Assembly (NCBI GenBank): GCA_004431415.1
Contig: QPMI01000287.1
Span: 1-61,462, forward strand
From: Cyanophora paradoxa
Lineage: Eukaryota > Glaucocystophyceae > Cyanophorales > Cyanophoraceae
Direction of reading: 5' to 3'
DNA length: 61,462 bases
The notes beneath the pieces were generated by a model that searched no databases, was not told where the DNA came from, and was given only the letters and a program-made list of their open reading frames with translations. The translations under genes were made by a program, and so were the position numbers. Below, piece by piece: positions 1 through 12,705 of the stretch (the first letter of the stretch is position 1; the number at the start of each line of letters is the position of its first letter).

Positions 1-3000
1 AAATCTCACAGGGGTCCCCACCCAAACGAAACAGCAGGAAAGAAGCGCTGGGATTCGCCAGAGCACTCTGGCAGGTTTGCATGATAGGGAGGAGTGTTAG
101 GTTTCTGGTTTGGAGGTTGGATTTGGGTCTGCCCTGATCGCCCCCTGAAATCTCACAGGGGTCCCACCCACACCAAACAGCAGGAAGGGAGCGCTGGGAT
201 TCGCCAGAGCACTCTGGCAGGTTTGCATGATAGGGAGAAACCTAACACCCCGCCCTATCATGCAAACCTGCCAGAGTGCTCTGGCGAATACCAGCGCTCC
301 CTGCCTGCTGTTTGGTGTGGGTGGGGACCCCTGTGAGATTTCAGGGGGCAATTGGGGCAGCACCAAACCCGACCTCAAAACTAAAAAACTAACACCCCGC
401 CCTATCATGCAAACCTGCGAGAGTGCTCTGGCGAATCTGATCTGCCTGCTGTTCCATGTGGGTGGGGATTTCTGTGAGATTTCGTGGGGCGATCGGGGCA
501 GCTCTGAACCCAACCTCGAAACTAGAAACCTTACACCCCTCCCTATCATGCAAACCTGCCAGAGTGCTCTGGCGAATCCCAGCGCTCCCTGCCTGCTGTT
601 TCGTGTGGGTGGGGAGCCCTGTGAGAATTCGGGGGGCGATGGGGGCAGCCCCGAACCCGACCTCGAAACTAGAAACCTAACACCCTGCCCTATCATGCAA
701 ACCTGCCAGAGTGCTCTGGCGAATACCAGCGCTCCCTGCCTGCTGTTTGGTGTGGGTGGGGACCCCTGTGAGATTTCAGGGGGCAATTGGGGCAGCACCA
801 AACCCGACCTCAAAACTAAAAAACTAACACCCAGCCCTATCATGCAAACCTGCGAGAGTGCTCTGGCGAATCTGATCTGCCTGCTGTTCCATGTGGGTGG
901 GGAGTTCTGTGAGATTTCGTGGGGCGATCGGGGCAGCCCCGAACCCGACCTCGAAACTAGAAACCTAACACCCTGCCCTATCATGCAAACCTGCCAGAGT
1001 GCTCTGGCGAATACCAGCGCTCCCTGCCTGCTGTTTGGTGTGGGTGGGGACCCCTGTGAGATTTTGGGGGGCGATTGGGGCAGCACCAAACCCGACCTCA
1101 AAACTAAAAAACTAACACCCCGCCCTATCATGCAAACCTGCGAGAGTGCTCTGGCAAATCTGATCTGCCTGCTGTTCCATGTGGGTGGGGATTTCTGTGA
1201 GATTTCGTGGGGCGATCGGGGCAGCTCTGAACCCAACCTCGAAACTAGAAACCTTACACCCCTCCCTATCATGCAAACCTGCCAGAGTGCTCTGGCGAAT
1301 CCCAGCGCTCCCTGCCTGCTGTTTCGTGTGGGTGGGGACCCCTGTGAAAATTCGGGGGGCGATGGGGGGGGCCCTGAACCCAACCTCGAAACTAGAAAAC
1401 TAACACCCCGCCCTATCATACAAAACTGCCAGAGTGCTCTGGTGAATCCCAGCCCCCCCTTCCTGCTGTTTTGTGTGGGTGGACTGCTCTGGCGAATCCC
1501 AGCACTCGCTTTCTGCTGTTTCGTGTGGGTGGGGACCCCTGTGAGATTTCGGGGGGCCATCAGGGCAGCCCCTACCCAACCTTGAAACTAGAAAACTACC
1601 CCCCTCCCTATCATGCAAACCTGCCAGAGTGCTCTGGCGAATCCCAGCGCTCCCTTCCTGCTGTTTGGTGTGGATGGGGACCCCTGTGAGATTTCGGGGG
1701 GCAATCGGGGCGGCCCCAAACCCAACCTCGAAACTAGAAAACTAACACCCCTCCCTATCATGCACATTTGCCAGAGTGCTCTGGCGAATCCCAGCGCTCG
1801 CTTTCTGCTGTTTTGTGTGGGCGGGGACCCCTGTGAGATTTCGGGGGGCCATCAGGGCAGCCTGAACCCAACCTTGAAACTAGAAAACTAACCCCCCTCC
1901 CTATCATGCAAACCTGCCAGAGTGCTCTGGCGAATCCCAGGGCTCCCAGCCTGCTGTTTCGTGCGGGTGGGGACCCCGGTGAGATTTCGGGGGGCGATGG
2001 GGGCAGCCCCGAACCCAACCTCGAAACTAAAAAAATAACATCCCTCCCTCTCATGCAAACCTGCCAGAGTGCTCTGGCCAATCCCAGCGCTCCCTGCCTG
2101 CAGTTTCGTGAGGGTGGGGACCCCTGTGAGATTTCGGGGGGCGATGGGGGCAGCCCTGCACCCAACCTCAAAACTTGAAAATTAACACCCCTCCCTATCA
2201 TGCAAACCTGCCAGAGTGCTCTGGCGAATCCCAGCGCTCCCTTCCTGCTGGTTCGTGTGGGTGGGACCCCTGTCAGATTTCGGGGGGCAATCGGGGCAGC
2301 CCCGACCCAACCTCGAAACTAGAAAACTAACCCCCCTCCCTATCATACAAACCTGCCAGAGTGCTCTGGAGAATCCCAGCGCTCCCTTCCTGCTGTTTGG
2401 TGTGGGTGGGGACCCCTGTGAGATTTTGGGGGGCGATTGGGGCAGCCCCAAACCCAACCTCGAAACTAGGAAACTAACACCCCTCCCTATCATGCAAATT
2501 TGCCAGAGTGCTCTGGCGAATCCCAGCGCTCCCTGCCTGCTGTTTCGTGTGGGTGGGGACCCCTGTGAGATTTCAGGGGGCGATGGGGGCAGCCCTGAAC
2601 CCAACCTCGAAACTGGAAAAAATAACATCCCTCCCTATCATGCGAACCTGCCAGAGTGCTCTGGCGAATCCCAGCGCTCCCTGCCTGCTGTTTCGTGTGG
2701 GTGGGGACCCCTGTGAGATTTCCGGGAGCGATGGGGGCAGCCTGTGAGATTTCGGGGGGCGATGGGGGCAGCCCCGAACCCAACCTCGAACCTAGAAAAC
2801 TAACACCCCTCCCTATCATGCAAACCTGCCAGAGTGCTCTGCCGAATCCCAGCGCCCCCTGCCTGCTGTTTCGTGTGGGTGGGGACCCCTGTCAGATTTC
2901 AGGGGGCGATCGGGGCCACCCCGAACCCAACCCCGAAACTAGAAAACTAACACCCCTCCCTATCATGCAAACCTGCCAGAGTGCTCTGGCGGATCCCAGC

Positions 3001-3036
3001 GCTCCGTTCCTGCTGTTTCGTGTGGGTGGGGACCCC
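1..3036. repeat. 145-bp satellite, left array
   Basis: Tandem monomers of about 143-147 bp. Positions 1 to about 236 run in reverse, then the array flips and stays forward to 3,036. A forward monomer contains, in order, the core CCTATCATGCAAACCTGCC, the dyad GCCAGAGTGCTCTGGC, GTGTGGGTGGGGACCCC, a G-rich stretch and AACCTCGAAACTAGAAAACT. Monomers here differ from one another at many sites (for example ATCTGATCTGCC replaces the usual middle near 430, 860 and 1,155), and pairs of variants recur at about 725 bp, so blocks of five monomers were duplicated. This divergence is typical of an array edge. Long reading frames occur on both strands, but they follow from monomer lengths near a multiple of three and are not called as genes. 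Confidence 0.95.
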
Positions 3037-4632
3037 TGCCGCCGGAAGCCATTGTATTTCGTGGCAGCGGTGGAATGTTCGACGCAAAGTCTTCGACACA
3101 GCGGTCTCACAGCGTCTGCGCATCGTTCTTCTGATTGTGTATACGCTTACAGTGCGTTCTGCTGCGATTTGCGCACTGCGACCTTTCATTGTCGATTCCT
3201 CCATTTTGCAGAGAACATAAGCTTGTTGCATCGCGATTCACTCATGGATCTCATTTTCGAAGCTGTGTGCGCTCTTGGCCGGCTGGCCGAGGTCGTTTGC
3301 TTGTGATACCTCCGTTTTCCGTGGAATCCCGCGAGTTCCGGAGTTGTCTCTTTTCTCTCCTTTTGGAATCTCTCTAAATCTCTCTTTCTTTCTTTTGGAA
3401 CGATCTGAAATGTTTTCTTGAACACTGGCCTCGTCAAGCAACACTATTCGTGCTGTGTACCGTCCTGATTCAACTCCCGCCACTTAGCCCCGCCCCCCTG
3501 GCTAGCTCTGCGATAGTTTACCGATCAGTGCTCAACTTCAACCATTTAATGCACGAGCTAAGTTGGCGCGGGCTGCACTGCCCTGATGGGGCTCTCAGGC
3601 ATGATGAGCTGCACTGCCCTGAGGAAGATGATGCAGGGGTGCTCTCGAGCAGGAACACTGGGCCTTTTTTGACAAAGTAAGTAATTGGAGCGAAATGTGC
3701 TGGCGCCCTCGGTAGTGTCTAACTCAGTGCTGGAACAAGCTGAGCACCACTCTTTTTTTTGTACAAGAATTGAAGTTTTTTTGTGAAAGTTAGTGAAGGT
3801 CAGTTTGTCTTCCCAGTGTTTCTAAGAAACTCAGAAGTGACTGTGGAAGTGCAGGAAGCTGTGCTTTTATGTGTGGGAGGGATTGAAGCAGCTCTTGAAT
3901 TACATTCACAAATTTTATGTGCAGACCCTTCTTCCTGAGTACTCTTCTCTTGAGTATTATTCCTCTCTTGCTCACAATGGCAAGGCTCTCGATCCTTCTT
4001 CTTACTCTTTTGCCTCCACCTCTCCTTGCTACCAGATCCCTTGCCAGGAGCCTGACAAAAATTACAGCATTCTTGATGTCGATGAGCACACCTTCTTGTA
4101 CCACTTCCATCAGGATCCCATGTTTTACTTTTTGCCTGCCTCTGTGCGCCCCCGCCTCGATGCTTTTTATGATGAGGCTCGCAAGCAGCTGGCCCTTGAG
4201 AAATCGTTTTCTGATTCATTTGAGGAAGGTCAGCATCTCGATGGCACTGGCCGTAGCCCTAGTGCTAAGCGTTCTCGCCCTCTGATCCCTCTACTCCTTC
4301 TGGTTCTAATGACACAATTGTGTGATTTTCTTCTGTACTTCTAATCTTGAATGATCGTCTTCGGTTTCCCTCTCTCCCGTCTTCCCTAACACCCTGTCTG
4401 GCCTGTTAGGGAGCAGGTCAGTTCAGGAAGTTAGGGCTTTTTCTTTGCATGGGGACCCTACGGCCCGGGTAGGGACTTTGTGCAGCTTGTCTTTCGCAGG
4501 TTCTCGAGAGCATCTCTCATCACTACCCACGCTAGTGGGTCCCTGACGGAGCCTTGCAAGCTCCTTAAGGGGCCTCTGCGGTTCTGTCATACCCACTCTT
4601 GCTGGCGTGGGCGTGTCTTTTACTTGCTCTCT
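3037..4632. other. unique block between satellite arrays
   Basis: Satellite stops inside a monomer after GGGGACCCCTG at about 3,036 and resumes at about 4,633. The block holds a pyrimidine-rich patch at 3,345-3,410, two copies of GCTGCACTGCCCTGA near 3,572 and 3,610, and one open frame at 3,841-4,344 described separately. From 4,345 to 4,632 I see no gene, only a short inverted element around 4,450-4,480 and a CT-microsatellite just before the satellite resumes. It may be a decayed retroelement, but no reverse transcriptase, LTR or target duplication is visible. Confidence 0.6.
3841..4344 (+). pseudogene. unrecognised ORF fragment, possibly gag-like
   Basis: An open frame of about 168 codons between stops, with no early ATG (the first in-frame Met lies deep inside the frame, at DPMFYF). 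It therefore looks like the 3' part of a larger gene. The product is mixed acidic and aromatic (DVDEHTFLYHFHQDPMFYF, ARKQLALEKSF), with a short basic patch (SAKRSR) and a hydrophobic tail. The opposite strand is also open, but its product is low-complexity and less protein-like. I do not recognise a family. A retroelement gag remnant is possible, given that most other non-satellite DNA in the window is retroelement, but there is no domain evidence. Confidence 0.3.
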
Positions 4633-7265
4633 CTCTCTTGGAAAACTTACACCCCTCCCAATCATGCAAACCTGCCAGAGTGCTCTGGCGAATCCCAGCG
4701 CTCCCTGCCTGCTGTTTCGTGTGGGTGGGTACCCCTGTGAGATTTTGGGGGGCAATGGGGGCAGCCCCGAACCCAACCTCGAAACTAGAAAGCTTACACC
4801 CCTCCCTATCGTGCAAAGCTGCCAGAGTGCTCTGGCGAATCCCAGCGCTCCCTCGCCCCCTCAAATCTCACAGGGGTCCCCACCAACACGAAACATGGCA
4901 GGTTTGCATGATAGGGAGGGGTGTGAGTTTTCTCTAGTTTCGAGGTTGGGTTTGGGTTTGCCCCGACCACCCCCTGAAATCTCACAGGGTTCGCACCCAC
5001 ACAAAACAGCAGGAAGGGAGCGCTGGGATTCGCCAGAGCACTCTGGCAGGTTTGCATGATAGGGAGGGGTGTTAGTTTTCTAGTTTCGAGGTTGGGTTCG
5101 GGGCTGCCCCCATAGCCCCCGGAAATCTCACAGGGGTCCCCACCCACACGAAACAGCAGGCAGGGAGCGCTGGGATTCGCCAGAGCACTCTGGCAGGTTC
5201 CCATGATAGGGAGGGGTGTAAGTTTTCTGGTTTCGAGGTTGGGTTCGGGAAATCTCACAGGGGTCCCCACCAACACGAAACAGCAGGAAGGGGGCGCTGG
5301 GATTCGCCAGAGCACTCTGGCAGGTTTGCATGATAGGGCACGGTGTTAGTTTTCTGGTTTCGAAGTTGGGTTCGGGGCTGCCCCCATCGGGGTGTTAGGT
5401 CCCCACCCACACGAAACGGCAGGCAGGGAGTGCTGGGATCCGCCAGAGCACTCTGGCAGGTTTGCATGATGGGGAGGGGTGTGAGTTTTCTAGTTTCGAG
5501 GTTGGGTTCGGGGCTGCCCCAATCGCCCCCTGAAATCTCACCGAACCCAACCTTGAAACTAGAAAACTAATACCCCTCCCTATCATGCAAACCTGCCAGA
5601 GTGCTGGGGCGAATCCCAGGGCTCCCTTCCGGCTGTTTCGTGTGGGTAGGGACCCCTGTGCGATTTTGGGGGCGATCAGGGGGGTGATTGGGGCAGCCCC
5701 GAACCCAACCTCGAAACTAGAAACCTAACACCCCTCCCTATCATGCAAATTTGCCAGAGTGCTCTGGCGAATCCCAGCACTCCCTGCCTGCTGTTTCGTG
5801 TGGGTGGGGACCCCTGTGAGATTTCGGATTCGCCAGAGCACTCTGGCAGGTTTGCATGATAGGGAGGGGTGTTAGTTTTCTAGTTTCGAGGTTGGGTGCG
5901 GGGCTGCCCCCATTGCCCCCCGAAATCTCACAGGGGTCCCCACCCACACGAAACAGCAGGAAGGGAGCGCTGGGATTCGCCAGAGCACTCTGGCAGGTTT
6001 GCATGATGGGGAGGGGTGTTAGTTTTCTAGTTTCGAGGTTGGGTGCGGGGCTGCCCCCATTGCCCCCCGAAATCTCACAGGGGTCCCCACCCACACAAAA
6101 CAGCAGGCAGGGAGCGCTGGGATTCGCCAGAGCACTCTGGCAGGTTTGCATGATAGGGAGGGGTGTTAGTTTTCTAGTTTCAAGGTTGGGTGCAGGGCTG
6201 CCCCCATCGCCCCCGTATTCTCACAGGGGTCCCCTGGCAAATCCCAGCGCTCCCTTCCTGCAGTTTCGTGTGGGTGGGGACCCCTGTGAGATTTCGGGGG
6301 GCTATGGGGGCAGCCCCGAACCCAACCTCGAAACTAGGAAACCAACACCCCTCCCTATCATTCAAACCTGCCAGAGTGCTCTTGCCAATCCCAGTGCTCC
6401 CTGCCTGCTGTTTCCTGTGGGTGGGGACCCCTGTGAGATTTCGGGGGGCGATCGGGGCAGCCCCGAACCCAACCTCAAAACTAGAAACCTAACACCCCTT
6501 CCTACCATGCAAACCTGCCAGAGTGCTCTGGCGAATTCCAGCACTCCCTGCCTGCAGTTTCGTGTGGGTGGGGACCCCTGTAAGATTTCGGGGGGCGATG
6601 GGGGCAGCCCCGAACCCAACCTCGAAACTAGAAAACTAACATCCCTTCCTACCATGCAAACCTGCCAGAGTGCTCTGGCGAATCCCAGCGCTCCCTGCCT
6701 GCTGTTTCGTGTGGGTGGGGACCCCTGCTCGATTTCGGGGGGGGCAGCTCCGAACCCAACCCCGTAACTAGAAAACTAACACCCGTCCCTATCATGCAAA
6801 CCTGCCAGAGTGCTCTGGCGAATCCCAGCGCTCCCTTCCTGCTGTTTGGTGTGGGTGGGGACCCCTGTGAGATTTCGGGGGCAATGGGGGCAGCTCCGAA
6901 CCCAATCTCGAAACTAGAAACCTAACACCCCTCCCTATCATGCAAACCTGCCAGAGTGCTCTGGCGAATCCCAGCGCTCCTTGCCTGCTGTTTCGTGTGG
7001 GTGGGGACCCCTGTGAGATTTCGGGGGGCGATGGGGGCCACCCTGAACCCAACCTCGAAACTAGAAACCTAACACCCCTCCCTATCATGCAAACCTGCCA
7101 GAGTGCTCTGGCGAATCCCAGCGCTCCTTGCCTGCTGTTTCGTGTGGGTGGGGACCCCTGTGAGATTTTGGGGGGCGATGGGGGCAGCCCAAAACCCAAC
7201 CTCGAAACTAGAAACCTAACACCCCGAATCCCAGCGCTCCCTGCCTGCTGTTTCGTTTGGGTGGG
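4633..7265. repeat. 145-bp satellite, mixed-orientation array
   Basis: The same monomer as the left array, with repeated changes of direction: forward 4,633-4,855, reverse about 4,856-5,540, forward about 5,545-5,825, reverse about 5,826-6,235, forward about 6,236-7,265. Some switches fall within truncated monomers (for example at 5,826, where a forward unit ends in GATTTCGG and the next base begins a reverse unit at GATTCGCCAGAG). Several monomers are partial, as at 5,230-5,250 and 6,225-6,240. The frequent inversions suggest recombination or break repair rather than simple unequal exchange. Confidence 0.93.
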
Positions 7266-7425
7266 GACCCTGCGAGTGCTCTGGTGATTGCATGGCTGCA
7301 TGGCTGGAGCTGGAGCTGGCTGCATGGTGATTGCAAATGATGCATAATGATTTGGAAGGACGTGGAGGAGGTTCTCTGTTTTGTAAAAGTCTACCACTGC
7401 GATAGCCCTTCGCTTGCAGGTGGTG
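7266..7425. other. short unique patch within satellite
   Basis: About 160 bp without satellite similarity. It has a small repetitive part (GCATGGCTGCATGGCTGGAG) and a second half ending TCGCTTGCAGGTGGTG. No open frame or RNA fold of note is visible. It lies between a forward and a reverse satellite block, so it may be filler DNA at an inversion breakpoint. Confidence 0.5.
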
Positions 7426-8010
7426 GTTCGGGGCTGCCCCCATCGCCCCCCGAAATCTGACAGTGGTCCCCACCCACATCAAATAGCAGGAAGGGAGCGC
7501 TGGGATTCCCCAGAGCACTCTGGCAGGTTTGCATGATAGGAGGGTGTTAGTTTTTAGTTCGAGGTTGGGTTTGGTGCTGCCCCATCGCCCCCGAAATCTC
7601 ACAGGGGTCCCACCCACACCAAACAGCAGGCAGGAGAGCTGTATTCGCCAGAGCACTCTGGCAAATTTGCATGATAGGGAGGGTGTTAGTTTCTAGTTAG
7701 AGTTGATGGGACCCCTGTGAAATTCGGGGGCGATGGGCAGCCACGAACCCAACCTTTAAACCAGAAAAGTTACACCTCTCCCTATCATGCAAACCCGTCA
7801 GAGTGCTCTGGCGAATCTCAGTGCTCCCTTCCTGCTGTTTCGTGTGGATGGGGACCCCTGTGAGATTTGGGGGGGCGATGGGGGCAGCCCCGAACCCAAC
7901 CTCAAAACTAGAAAACTAACACCCTCCCAATCATGCAAACCTGCCAGAGTGCTCTGGTGAATCCCAGCGCTCCCTGCCTGTGAGATTTCAGGGGGCGATG
8001 GGGGCAGCTG
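7426..8010. repeat. 145-bp satellite, degenerate block
   Basis: Reverse monomers to about 7,690, then forward to 8,010. This block has many one-base losses in homopolymers, more than its neighbours. It ends at GGGGGCAGC, where the 3' end of the gypsy element begins. Confidence 0.88.
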
Positions 8011-11000
8011 ATCTAGTGACTACTCTCAACAGGTTCGAGCACGGGCAGCATCCGCTGATGCACACATAGTGGAATTGACACGCACACTGCACACGCCTAA
8101 TGATTGACTGACCCTCCCCGGGGGGGGAAGTACAACGCGAAGGGCAGGCTGGGGTCACGACATCTCGCTCCATACCAATTAGGCCACGTCCTCGCTGGCC
8201 TCCGTCGCAGCATCCTCAGAGTCGGCGTCGTGCTTGCGCGACCAAAGAAGAAGCCTCGATGCGTGAACCCGCTGACGGTCACCAGCTTTGAGCCCGCGCT
8301 CGAGCTCCGGGCCAACATATTCGATTTCGAACGAAACGCCTCATCCATTCAAATCCTTCAACACCATCCAAGGACCAGTACGACGAGGTGACGTCTTATT
8401 GACTCGACGTGTTTTCGGAACTTCCAAGCTGACCAAATCACCAGGGAAAAATGCAGGTTCATGCTTCGCTGCAGACTTCGACGCTTGATAGTTTGACCGA
8501 GCCTCTTGAATATTTGTATAAACACGGCTGAAACGTCGAGCCAGTTGCTTAGGATAATCCTCAGTAACACCGTGTCTTGCTATAGTTGATTCGGGATTAA
8601 GAAGAAGATCGATCGGCAGCACACACGGGCGACCGTACAGCATTTCAAATGGAGTATAACCGGTGGATGGATTCTTGTAGTTGCGAATCGCCAAAAGAGC
8701 AAAGTTGATGTCGTCATCCCAGTTCCGTTCGTCTGTATCGACATAGAAACGAATCCTGTCAACTAATGTTCCGTTGAACTTCTCTACAGCACCTTGAGAT
8801 TGCGGGTGGTAAGAAGTACTGAAGTTCACTTTAACTCCAAACAAGCGATAAATCTCTTGAAGAAGAAGATTTTTGAATTCTCCTCCTTGATCAGATGTGA
8901 TACGTAGAGGCAGCCCATGAAGAGGAATCCACTTCTCAAATAGAGCCTTGACAACGTACATGGGAGACTTGGTCCGAACAGGAACGGCCTCGGCCCACCG
9001 AGTGAAAACATCAAGAATGGTAATTAAATACATGTTGCCACGCCGTGAGCGTTTGAAAGGGCCAACAATGTCAATCTCAACGTGTTGCATTGGACCCTCT
9101 GCGAATATCTTGGAGGTGGGAACTTCAGTCTTGACTCGAACTGCCTTGATCCTCTTGCAATCCTCACAATTCGAGACGAAGTTACCAATGTCAGCATTCA
9201 TTCCAGTCCAATGATAGCGTTGCCTAAGGTACTCGCGCATTTTCCAAGCTCCAGGATGGCCTAGGGATTTGTGTGTAGACGAGAGCACAAGTTGTTTCAA
9301 ATGAGAGGGAATGCAAACACGGATGTAGTCATCCCCGGCTTTCTGATAGCACAAGACTCCATCATTAACAGTGAACTTTCCAGATTTCGCAAGTCGTTCT
9401 GCCAGGACATCAGGCCCTTGTGGCTCGACAGTCACATCGGCTTCTAGATATAGAAGTAAAGACTCCAGCAATGGATCCTTTAGTTGTTCATCACGAATCC
9501 TAGAAGGAGATAAAGTCAGAGACATTTCAACAGAGTTCAACAGCACAGAATGAGAAACAGTCTCAATTGCAACGACTGCCGCATGAATCATCCTAGATAG
9601 GGCATCAGCATCACGGTTCAATTTCCCTGGTTTATGCTGAACTTCAAAATCATATTCCTGCATCCCAAGTATCCATCGAGTGATACGCGCATTAGGAAGA
9701 GACTTTGCCGATCTCAAATACTGCAGTGCAGAATGATCCGATTTGATAATGAATTTTCGTCCACACAAATACTGAGAAAACTTCTTTGTTACTGCCCACC
9801 AAATCGCATATAGTTCCTGCTCAGTGGTTGTCCATAATTGTTGTTCGGATGACAGGGGCTTTGCAGCATATTCGATGACATACTCCATTCCAGACTGCTT
9901 AAAACTGATTTGTTTTGTCCACTTCTTTTCTGCGGACGAGAATTTATGTGAAGCAAATTGAATCGGCCTCTCTACACCATCATCATCAAGTTGAGACAAC
10001 ACAGCACCAACTCCAGTCTTGGATGCATCAGTCTTTAAGATAAAGGGCTTACTGAAATCAGCAAATCGAAGAATAGGATATGTCATCAGGTACTCCTTAG
10101 CCTTTTCAAATGCAATCTGTTGATTATCACCCCAAGAAAATGGGACTTTGCTTGATGTCAAGTCCGACAAAGGAGCAGTTATAACAGCAAATAGCTCAAC
10201 AAAAACACGATAATATGACCCCATCCCCAAAAATGTTCTCACCTCGGAAACATTCTTAGGCACTGGGTAATTCAAGATAGCTTCAATCTTGGCCTTGGAA
10301 GGACGAACACCTTCCCTGGTGACCTCAAATCCAAGGTATTCAGCCTTCCATTGGAAGAACAAAGATTTCTTTGGCTTGAAGAAAAGGAATGCCTTTTTCA
10401 TGGCATCAAACGTCCATTGCAGATCCTTGAGATGCTGTTCAAACGACTTGCTGAAAACACAAACATCGTCCAAATACATTAGCACAAAGATGAAAGCATA
10501 AGTGCCAAGCACACTGTTCATGAGCATTTGGAACGTGGCAGGGGCCGTTTTCAGCCCTTGTGGCATAACATTCCACTCAAACAGTCCAATAGGAGTACGG
10601 AAGGCAGTCTTGGGTTTATCCTCCTCTGCCATCTCAACATTCCAGTATCCATCAGGGCAATCCATAGGAGAAATGTAAAGGGAATTTCCCATTGCTTCGA
10701 GGGCATCATCAATTCTGGGAAGTGGGTACGCGTCATCAATTGTAACAGCATTCAGTTTCCTATAGTCAATGCAGAAGCGAAGAGTTCCATCCTTCTTCCT
10801 CACGAGCACCACTGGAGCCGCCCAAGGTGACCGAGAAGGCCGGATGAAATTGCGTTCCAACAACTTCCTGGTCTCATTAATGATCAAGTCGTTCTCATGT
10901 TGGGAGTGTCGCCGTGGGGGCTCAGCAATAGGCTTGGCATCTCCAGTATTGATATTATGCTTAATAGGAGGGTGAGGCTCAAGAGGACTGTAATTAGGAA

Positions 11001-12705
11001 TGCTAGGTTTAGCAGCAGAAAGGTTTCCAAGCATAAAATCATGCATAGCAGCATATTTCTCAGGCTCTTCATTCTCATCTCCAATCTTTTTAATTTCTCG
11101 CAACAATGAGGCAACTTCAGGGCCGTATCGCTGTTCAACCTCTTGATAAATAGTATCATGAATTTGCGAAATGGGGACGCCGTGAAACCGAGAATATTTA
11201 GAAGCATCGTAGGAGAAGGGGTTTTCAACCGAGTATGAGGGTGGTGACTCAAAACTTGGGGCCGTCTGCGCCTGGACGGAGTCCGCACAACTGTAAGGCT
11301 CACCTTTGCTTTTAGAATCAGAAGCATCTGGTATAAAAGATCCATTTCCGTATTGATCGTAGCCCAAGACAACTCCGCAGTCGTACACTTCCGGGAACAA
11401 TTGCTGCGTTTTCCCACCGACAATGCGCGGGATGAAACGAGCAATCTTCGTTCCTCTGCGCAGCACGACTGGAGGCGAATCGAAGCGATTGCTGAGATTC
11501 ACCACCTGCGTATACAGCCGTCCGCCGCGGCACACGACCAAGCTGTTGACAACCCGTATTTCGGGACTCGTAGAAGAATGACAATAATTCTCAACGTAGC
11601 CTTCGCCATCTGCGACAAATCGAAGCGCACGTAGCACGACTTTCCTCTGTTCGCCAGCAGCAACTTCAACATCATCGTCCAGAACAAGCACATGTCCATG
11701 CGGTTCCAAGGAAACCTCGCAATTGCTAGATTCCTGACGAGGAACACATTCTTGTGCCTTTTCTGTCGATGCACTGTTGTCAAAGAGATTCAACTTCTTC
11801 AGATGAATCGGCTCTTCTGGAAAAGCAGAGAGGATAAGCTTCCGGTTGTCGTCATCCTTACAATCATAAGTTGCTCCATGGGTGCTGATGAAATCCTGCC
11901 CAAGAATACCATCAAAACAGTATCCAGGGAAGTCGACCACCAGCAACGGAACGCGTCCTTCAAAAGGACCAATTCTTGCTGTAACATGAAGTTCACCAGG
12001 CTGGTACATACGCTGATCAGGAAGTTTAATCTGTGGTGTAAATGTCCACTTCCTGACTTTGTCTTGTAGGCCCAACTTGCTGACAGCAGAGGATACGATG
12101 ATGGACAGGTCCGCTCCGCTATCAAGTAGGAACTTCAAAGGATACCCATTGATCAACACATCAACCACAGACCGACCAGGTGCAAGCGGAGCAAATCGCC
12201 GACCCACGACTGCAGGCTGCACACTTGGATCAGTTGAGGGAGACTTACCATTCACCAACTGCATTTGACCATCCACGACACAAACTGCTAAACTGTCCTG
12301 TTCTAACTTCTGGAAGGGACCACTGAGAGTATAGTGCCTTTTTGGCAGAGGATGCAAGCTCAACTGAGGCTGCTTCGTAGCAAAGAGGTCTCTTTCTTCC
12401 AGGTGGCCCTGTGTTGAAGATACTTGAACCACACGAGCAGGCATGTCGTTTGGCTTGTCGGATCCCTGACATTGCTTGAGATCTGTACTCGCCTTTGACT
12501 CACCAGAAAGTTCATGTATCCGAGAGGAATGGTCATGCAGTGCACCCAGGCCCCGGGTTTGAGTAACAACAAAATCGCTTGACAAATTTGGAGAAGTAAC
12601 AGAAACTGAAGGCGGGAAAACACTGCTGCCAGGATCAAGAGCATCTGCACTGCGGACAGCTCCTGCTCCTGACAGGGTGAGAACCAGTCGCTCAAACTCA
12701 ACCTC
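8011..12705 (-). mobile_element. Ty3/gypsy-type LTR retrotransposon, truncated at both ends
   Basis: A minus-strand element with a nearly complete pol but no gag and no 5' LTR. The left end carries the sequence expected after pol: a purine run GGGGAGGG on the minus strand (about 8,115-8,122), then TCAGTCAATC and roughly 100 bp that stop at the satellite junction at 8,010, so the 3' LTR is cut. The right end stops at about 12,705 against the 3' end of the LINE. No target duplication is visible. The order PR-RT-RNase H-IN identifies Ty3/gypsy rather than Copia. Confidence 0.85.
8179..12705 (-). pseudogene. pol: gypsy pol polyprotein (PR-RT-RH-IN), one in-frame stop
   Basis: Reverse-transcribes and integrates the element. 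The frame is open from 12,705 down to a TGA at 8,341-8,343. The same frame continues to a TAA at 8,179, so the last 50 or so residues are cut off by that TGA. Residue numbers below count from 12,585. The aspartic protease motif DSGAD is near 155-159. The RT palm has FCIDYRKLN and the catalytic YLDD near 702. RNase H has KTDASKTGVGAV near 852. The integrase HHCC finger (HKSLGHPG ... NCEDCKRI) is near 1,105-1,140. The integrase DDE triad lies in EIDIVGP (about 1,170), TSDQGGEF (about 1,232) and AVEKFNG (about 1,267). Gag is absent upstream because LINE sequence begins there. Apart from the late TGA the frame is intact, so decay is recent or the TGA is an error. Confidence 0.9.

Noticed and set aside
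97-1585. Reading frames of over 450 codons on both strands of the satellite, and dozens of shorter ones elsewhere in the arrays
   Set aside because: They read the same 48-49-residue unit over and over, exist on both strands at once, and vanish wherever the monomer length is not a multiple of three. They are a by-product of a stop-poor repeat. No start context or codon signal supports translation.
3800-4219. Minus-strand frame opposite the unique-block ORF
   Set aside because: The product is low-complexity and basic with no fold-like pattern. The plus-strand frame looks more like protein.
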